From contig JAJNNY010000044.1 of assembly GCA_022453515.1 (NCBI GenBank), forward strand, positions 1 through 64,000: a stretch of 64,000 nt of DNA, in the 5' to 3' direction. Position numbers and translations under genes: made by a program. The DNA is from Astrocystis sublimbata. Taxonomy: Eukaryota > Ascomycota > Sordariomycetes > Xylariales > Xylariaceae. The notes below the pieces were generated by a model. That model was not told the origin of the DNA. It was given only the letters and a program-made list of their open reading frames with translations, and did not search any database. This document shows, piece by piece, positions 57,515-64,000 of the stretch; the stretch's first letter is position 1, and each line of letters begins with the position of its first letter.

Positions 57515-59791
57515 CTAGTTCGATTCCACTGTCAAAGAACTGGACCCAACTTCCTCGCCAGCAGAGATGATCTTGAAGGCTAGGGAATTACCAGATACCA
57601 CAATCTCATAGTGGTACCTCCAGATCCGAGTTCGATTTCCATTCTTAGTTCTGATCTCCATCGTTTCCGCCGGACGAGAGGTTTCGAACTTGAAAGCTGA
57701 ATGGGTGTGTACTGTGTCGTCGTGTCGCGAAGAGGGACAAACATCTGTGCTCGTATAAAATGTCTCTGTGCAGTTTTGTTTCCCTTGCGCGAGATATTTG
57801 AAAAGTCGGTGGTATCTATACGACTTTGGTTCGAGCGCCGAGATATCTTGCCCCTGATGCCGATGGTCAGGATAGGCAGCTGTAAGATGGAAGGGAGAGA
57901 AGATGTCAAGCTTACCCTTTTGATAACCCACTCCATCTGACTAGTGGCCATCCAATTGTTTTCTAGGTCACTCCAAACTTTATCGCGTGTATCATGAAGA
58001 TTCTCGTCGAAGGGTGTTTGATAACGCCAACCATAGCACATGCGAGCAACTCGAGATTTCACCTTTACTGCGTTCTCGATTAAGCCACATCCCGTCGCAC
58101 CAGCAAGGACGGAGCCACGACAGATTGCTGACCAGCTAACACTCGTGGTCAGTCCGCTCTGACAATAAATGTTACAGATAACTTACGGTCTTTCTCCCCG
58201 AGCTTGAAGTATATCCGTTTCATCGAAGCGCGATCTCAAAGACCTGAATAGAAAGGGGCACCGTCCAAAGCCTCCAACCAGAATCACAAACTAAAACCAT
58301 TAGCTTTAGAGGTTGATGAAGCATGCCAAAGCGCCCAAACACTGCGAGGCGCTGGCTGTAGGTATGAATGTCATTGACTCGCTCACCTTCGATGACTTCT
58401 TGGTGCGTGACATGATGCTGTCGAGCTGCTTCTGTAGCATGTCGTACATCTGGGACAGGACATGCTCGAAAACCTTGCGTATCTCGTCTCTATGAAAGGA
58501 TCTGTCAATGTTCAGAAGCAGAAAAGAGGCACGATACCACTTACGCATTCACAGCCACCTGTCCACGCTTGTTCCTCTTTGGTAGGTCTATGCAGTACTT
58601 CTGTTGACTGCCATCGAAATCCTTTTTGATGCCGTGCTCCCACTAATTATTTGTTTCATATTAGACCCAAATAGCAAAACGGGACGTAGATGAAATTTAC
58701 CTCACTGTTCATCATTTTTTTGATTGCGGAAGTTTCCATCGAATTCCAAGACTTGGAACCGACTCTTTTTTGATGAATACTTCGAAAGCAGTGTCCACAA
58801 ATGTTGCACCGCATAGAGCACCTGATTGTTGTTACCATTTTAGCGAAGAAAGTAACCTTATCTCGTCTGAGACATACCATCGCCTTCGACGCATTCTGAC
58901 ACAACCATGGGCTCGAGATTCTCGACTTTGTAACTGATGATGTCGCTGAAAAAAAAAATTTAGCTTCAATGGCAAAGTTTCGATGTTTTTGGTTGAACTT
59001 ACACTGTTCCACCACCAGCATCCATGACTACGAACGTGTCCCCAACTTTCAGATCATCGCGATTATCAAGCTCAGGAAGTGTCGCAAGAGCTGCGGCTTC
59101 AGGTTCCGAAATGAAATCAAGAGCTGTCTTGCCGGCGATACGGTCTTCGAGAATTCCGGCGCGCTCTGCTGCCTAACGCATCCTGTTTCGAGCGTAATCT
59201 TTCCAGATAGCAGGGACAGAAAGGATGACGTGGTACGGAGTTCCATTGATCATACTTCTGCCTTTCTCATCTTGAATCTCCGCGATGATATGCTTCCAGA
59301 GGACTTTCAGATAATCGCCGATCACTTCAACTGCGGTCTTTCCCAGATTCTTCAATTTATCGCGAGCTGCTTGGATGTGGGTAGAGTTTTGGAGGGTTGC
59401 AGGCAAGTCCTCAGAATCAAGCAGCAATAGCTTAAACCATTGAATAGATTGGACGTCAGTTGGAATGTTGTATCCCCATTGAACTTCTCCGGTTTCTTCG
59501 TTGTAATGGATTTTGGATGGAACCTTGGTGCGATCGTTGTTATTGGAAAGAGCGGAAAGCCAGTGGGTTACAACCTCTGGGTCTTTGACCGGCGCGTTTT
59601 CTTTGAAGAAAAGCCACGAAACACCTGTGTATCTGCGAACTTGTTAGAATACAAAAACATTTCAGATTCTGTACCTGGGGATTTGGAAGCTTGTGGGAGT
59701 GGAGAACGAGGTGCTGCGATGCAGTGATTTCATACGTTGTGCCAAAGTCGATGCCGATCACCAACGTGCTTTTACTCCGTGTTGAAGCCAT
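57515..59791 (-). pseudogene. HSPA12-like Hsp70-family protein with two lesions
   Basis: Nine exons can be placed: 59791-59736, 59632-59003, 58945-58878, 58821-58701, 58642-58545, 58489-58387, 58290-58187, 58135-57916 and 57853-57515. The first join creates DFGTTYTGVSW, the phosphate-1 motif of the actin-like ATPase fold. VMDAGGGTVD is phosphate 2, and VILVGGFGRCPFLF with PWSAICRGSVLAGATG is the adenosine part. This is the fungal HSPA12-type ATPase, a chaperone-like family expanded in fungi, with ordinary length. Two lesions: a TAG at 59173-59175 where Gln is expected in RMR*AAERAG, and a run of 7 A (minus strand, near 58711-58717) where the frame needs 8 to reach the next exon. Unless both are sequence errors, the gene is broken. 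Confidence 0.8.
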
Positions 59792-60899
59792 TGTCGAAAT
59801 TTTAGGCTAGTAGCAAGTTCCTAGTTTGCTTATCGAAAACAGACAAATGCGTAGCAAGGACGGCCATGGAAGAATTGATACGACGAGCCTGCAAATGTCA
59901 ACGAACTGGAATCGAGAGTCGTAATGGGCGTTAGGCGTGGACGAGACTTGATACTGGTTGTTGGCGAAGGAAATAAATTTCGAGTAGTTTGTACCGCAAG
60001 TTCCTCTTGTGCATTGATTGGACCAATGCTATTAGTTGAAGTTTCTCCTAGCAACTATGTGCAAGTATGAAAAAGTTCTTCGCCCAGCTTGCAGCTCGTA
60101 TCAGAGCTCATACCAGGTTGCAGGACTCTCGTGAGTAGAGGCAAAGGCGGCATAGGTATGGGGTCGGGAACAGGATGGATGTTGTTGATGAGAGTTAGTC
60201 TTCCATGCAGAAGGCAAGTGGTTGCAAAAGATAAGGTACCCTAGGTATCTGCCTACCAGGTAGGTAGAGATCTATTTAGGCATGCGCTTGACATGTACTT
60301 GCCCTCAGAGGCCCCAGCTGCCGATTCGCAAGGTACTTACTTACCTAGGTACCTTATCTAGCCAGGTTTTTCTGTTGCATGTCTACCTATGTACCTACCT
60401 GAGTACACTGAAACATATGGCAAGAACCTAGAACACCCCGATAACAAGTCAACAAATTCTGAACAAATGCTTCTATGACATGTTTGCTTCCGTAAGGAGC
60501 AGTTGCCCTTTCTTTCGAATCCGACCGAGCACCTGCATGCAACCTTGCTCTTGGGTAATGAGTTATCCTAAAAGTTGGCAACACTGACTCTTCAAAACAA
60601 TCTCTGCTTTTCCCTTCTTCATAGGTACGCTTCAATTTCTATTCCACTCGCTTTTCAATCGATCCCATCTTACCCAGACACTTACCTAGGTACGTGTGGG
60701 CCTTCATCTACTGTGAACAGGTAGTAGTCTGGATCCTTTCTAACACCTCATCACCTTCCAAATTAACAACACCAGTTCAAAATCCACTCACTAAAAAACA
60801 CGGAGCAGTTTCCAATAACCCAGGTGTTGGCTGCATTTTTCTGCGAGTACTGAGCAATGATCAATCAGTGCTGAGTGAAATTTCTGAACTGAGCAAGAG
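59792..60899. other. Intergenic, with clustered TACCTAGGTA-type repeats
   Basis: Contains exact TACCTAGGTA copies at 60342-60351 and 60683-60692 and several partial ones (60237-60265 and 60387-60406), the densest cluster of this motif in the window. No coding signal. Confidence 0.5.
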
Positions 60900-62179
60900 A
60901 TGCCCCCCAACGACGTTATGGATGTGGATGGGCCACGACCCCGTGTTCGCATCACGCGTAATCACAATCCCTACAACACGCGCCAGCAAGCAGGCATGCG
61001 TGAGCAAGGATACCAAGAAGCAGCCCAGTTGCAAAGCATCATCGATCGTCTTAGACGACAGAGAGATCGGGCAAGAGAAGATTTGGAGCAAGCCGAATTG
61101 GAACTCGGATCGAATGAGTCGGTGTTTGACTCAATACGTCGTATTGTTCAGCGGCCTCAGGTGCCTCAAGCGCCTCTTTTCGATCCCCGAACGCACCAAA
61201 TCGTCACGAATGACTTCGTATCCCGTTCCTTACAGGCACACGAAGAGATCAAGTCACTGAAGGAGGAGGTTAATAAGAAATCAAAGGAACACGACTCGGT
61301 AATGTCTTCTTGGCGTGAAGCCCTTGACGAGCTTGAGGAGATCAAGTCATCCGATGAGCTTCTTGTTGTCGGTGATGATTTTCTGTCTTCAAACTGGAAG
61401 CATCTTCGATTTATTATCAAGAGTCTCGCCATTACGTATGTAAATGGCCTAGCAAGTCCCAACATCGGTTACCTCACTGAAGCCATTCGGCAACAAATGC
61501 ATGAGTTGATGCCGACCTTCACCCTGTGCCCAATCGAGGACGAATCCATCGTCATTAGTCAGGTTCTCATTTGGGACTTTATCACGGATAGAGTCTTGAA
61601 TACACCAGCAATCGTATGGGGACAGAATATTCTCACCTCAAGCCAGGAACTTCTCAACCTTGCTCAAGGTCAGTCAAGATGCGAATGATCCCGTATACCT
61701 TTGACTGAATGCTGATGCCGTTACCAGATAATGAAAGAGTTGCCGCACAGGACTTCCACAAGTTTCGGGCCCAAATTGGAGACATGATCAATCGAACTAC
61801 GGACATCGATCAAACTATGTGCACGAATTTGAAGTCCGAACTGGAGGAACAGCTCAAGGCATTCATTTCGCCAGAAGATGAGGGCGAAATCACTGGCCAG
61901 TTGAGTAACATTATCGACAAAGCCTTTGAACTTGCTGCCATGTTTGCCCGCTCCCGCAGCTACTACGAAATCAAGAGCATTCGGCACAACAAACAACTCT
62001 TTGACCCTATCACAATGGATGAAGTTGCGATCGGAGACGAACTCGATGATCCCGAGAACTATTACATTTACTCGACCATTACCCCGATGCTCTTCAAGTA
62101 CGGAAATTCGAAAGGGAAGAACTACAATGAACGAATCGTCATTGCCAAGGCGTCGGTGATCTGCGCAGCTCCTTCATGA
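60900..62179 (+). CDS. Unknown coiled-coil protein, 406 residues
   Basis: Two exons, 60900-61668 and 61728-62179, join in phase 1 (donor GTCAGT, acceptor TTACCAG). The N-terminus is Arg/Asn/Pro-rich (DVDGPRPRVRITRNHNPYN). Residues about 40-70 and 110-150 are charged heptad-like helices (QSIIDRLRRQRDRAREDLEQ; EEIKSLKEEVNKKSKEHDS), likely coiled coils. The later part is helical with a few Trp (VLIWDFITDRVLNTPAIVWG) and ends with conserved-looking YYEIKSIRHNKQLFDPITMD and YNERIVIAKASVICA. No signal peptide or membrane helix. I recognise no family; it resembles lineage-specific fungal proteins of accessory regions. Confidence 0.65.
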
Positions 62180-63158
62180 ACACTCCGAAATTTTCGTTTT
62201 GCCTGGCAGTCTTACTTGGCTTTCATTTGATTTTCATCTCATCTGCGACACGCGAAATGCACTGCGATGAATTCGCATGCATATATCTGGCAATATGGGT
62301 ATCATTAAAGGCTGGAAGGATCTGATGGGAGGCATTGGCCTTATATTTGTGAGGAGGATCTGGGCTTCTTTGTTGATTATGTATCAGGCCGCCATACCAC
62401 TCACGCGATTTACACGTCTTGCGAATTGATTTCTCTCTAACATCAGAAAAGTACCTCTCCAGCTTCTCATCTAAAGAGTGAATGAATAGTGGTGCGACGT
62501 TTCATGGCATTTTGAAGCGTGACCTTCGTGACACTGCCCTTGATACACGAGTGCTGCCTGCGACAGCTGCGGTTGTCTGCAAGCAGCAGCCCAAGCTCAG
62601 AACATCTAACTCCACGCTCTGCTTGTCCAACTTCAAGCATCTTCAAAGTCCTAGGATGAAGAGAACTATCACTCTTCGTCGACAGCAGTTGCGCCCCAAC
62701 AGTTCTACAACACCTTAACGTCGAAGCAAAATGGAAACGTAGCATTTGAATCCTGGCCTCAACATCATGAAGTTGAATGCAAATCCAAGCTGACTCTGAT
62801 ACCACTTAGATCACGATCAACGCAACAAGTACACGACGAGGCAATGCCGTTTTCAAAGAAGGTTATACGCAGTGATGCTAGCCGAGCCCAAATCGAATGT
62901 CGCATGCACTTCAATTGATAGCTTCAATTTTACCACTGGTCCATTTACGGTGCTAGGAAAGATGGTGCCTCGAATCGTCGTCACTGAGTATCATGATAAG
63001 GGATACATACACTGAGGAAGAAGCAGATTTGCCAAGACCATGTTGACAACCAAGACGTGGACCCCATGCAGAGTGCGGCAATCATCACCGTTGTAATTGA
63101 AACATATTACAATCTTCCCAAGTGACGATGATGATACTTTGCTTTCGCTGACTTACAA
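62180..63158. other. Intergenic, nothing recognised
   Basis: 3' flank of the coiled-coil gene. No frame is convincing. Confidence 0.45.
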
Positions 63159-63903
63159 ATGCCCTGTAGATACAGCACTACGGGTGCGCTAGGCACCACT
63201 GTAGGCACCTACAGTGGTGGGAGTAGCCCTGTGAGCCCACTTCGGCTGGCTTGGCTTCGCCATAATCCATCTTCTTCTTTCTACACTTTCAGTACCTACA
63301 GAACACACTGCGACTCCGGCTTCACATGCGCAGTGCAGTCAGTACTTACGAGACCGAGAAATTTGTCGCCACTATTGAAACAAAAGCTTGTTCTAGCGAT
63401 CAATGCCGCTCAAGCAGTATCTCAACAGCCACCACCACGCACTGCCATGTACCACAGTAGCCAGACCATGGGCTACGCCTCAAGCCAGTTGGACGTCGCG
63501 AAGACTTCATCGGAAGTGTGTCGCACAGCTTTGCGAGGCAAGTTTCATCTCGAAGAAATTAGCTTCCTTTCCACGTACACTGCCAGTTGATATGCTAAAT
63601 ATGTGTAACACAACAGGGAGCTCCTCGTCATGTGGTCACATGATGGATATCCTTACATTACAGTTTCTGTCTAGTGTCCGACCTCTACCATCGGAAAATG
63701 TTACCCAGAATCGTGACCAAGTGAGCCTGCACGATATGGCACATCAAGAGAACTCAGCTCGCACCATCTCAGTGTCCCATGCAACTACCCTCCCCCGCAC
63801 TCAAGCGAACGACGCACCAGAAGTCATATCAGAACCGGCAATGAATGGAATCGCGGCCAATAGTCACATGGCACAAATCACGGAGGCTGAAACCGAGGTC
63901 TAG
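63159..63903 (+). CDS. Possible gene, exon structure unresolved
   Basis: Two overlapping frames look partly coding. One (to 63590) has KLVLAINAAQAVSQQPPPRT then MYHSSQTMGYASSQLDVAKT. The other (to 63903) ends with a Ser/Thr/Asn-rich stretch (HQENSARTISVSHATTLPRT). A gene that splices from the first frame to the second around 63550-63600 would make sense, but I could not fix the junction or a start codon. No family is recognised. Low confidence. Confidence 0.25.
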
Positions 63904-64000
63904 CTAAAATGTTGACCTTAGCAGTATCATATATATGTGACATGATGTTACCCAGTCATGCCAGTCCCTGACTTGACATCAGGTTGCTTCGAGTTACTTG
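63904..64000. other. Window end, no feature seen
   Basis: The last 97 bases have no recognisable element. Confidence 0.4.

Overview
This is nuclear DNA of a filamentous ascomycete (Pezizomycotina, most likely a sordariomycete; the genus cannot be told from the window). The reasons: genes of 2-9 exons with short GT..AG introns (GTAAGT/GTACGT donors, CTAAC/CTGAC-like branch sites), a PTH11-type membrane receptor, small secreted proteins, a Fot1/Pogo transposon, and RIP-like C:G to T:A decay confined to transposons. I rebuilt exon structures by hand from splice sites and frame closure; the coordinates are models without RNA support.

Layout. 0-12 kb is gene-poor: a seven-helix rhodopsin/PTH11-type protein (74-1809, -), two small secreted proteins (2903-3623, -; 9800-10300, +), two unknown short proteins (5611-6075 and 6774-7458, +) and an NmrA/isoflavone-reductase-like protein (11154-12103, -). 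12.1-19.5 kb is a gene desert. 19.5-33.7 kb is a conserved housekeeping block: Urc4-type uracil catabolism protein, OXA1 (mitochondrial inner-membrane insertase), MIM1/TOM13 (mitochondrial outer-membrane import), SHP1/p47 (Cdc48 cofactor), a secreted DUF1524/HNH nuclease and the Rag GTPase GTR1. 33.7-37.3 kb holds minisatellites and a membrane protein with an 18-bp coding repeat.

37.6-47.9 kb is the most striking part: a helical protein gene of unknown function is split by a TA-flanked Fot1/Pogo element with perfect 42-bp terminal inverted repeats. That element was itself split near its transposase start by a 7.1-kb Ty3/Gypsy chromovirus with 538-bp LTRs and a 5-bp ACGCT target duplication. 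The chromovirus carries a Cys-rich ORF on the opposite strand between pol and the 3' LTR. Both elements are mutated in a RIP-like way and the retroelement is dead.

48-64 kb is accessory: a 476-bp-period GC-rich low-complexity tract, a small membrane protein, a class A FAD monooxygenase whose first exon is only the ATG, two unknown proteins (55211-55972 and 60900-62179), and an HSPA12-like Hsp70 relative carrying a stop codon and a frameshift. A palindrome, TACCTAGGTA, recurs eight times across the window, always between genes.
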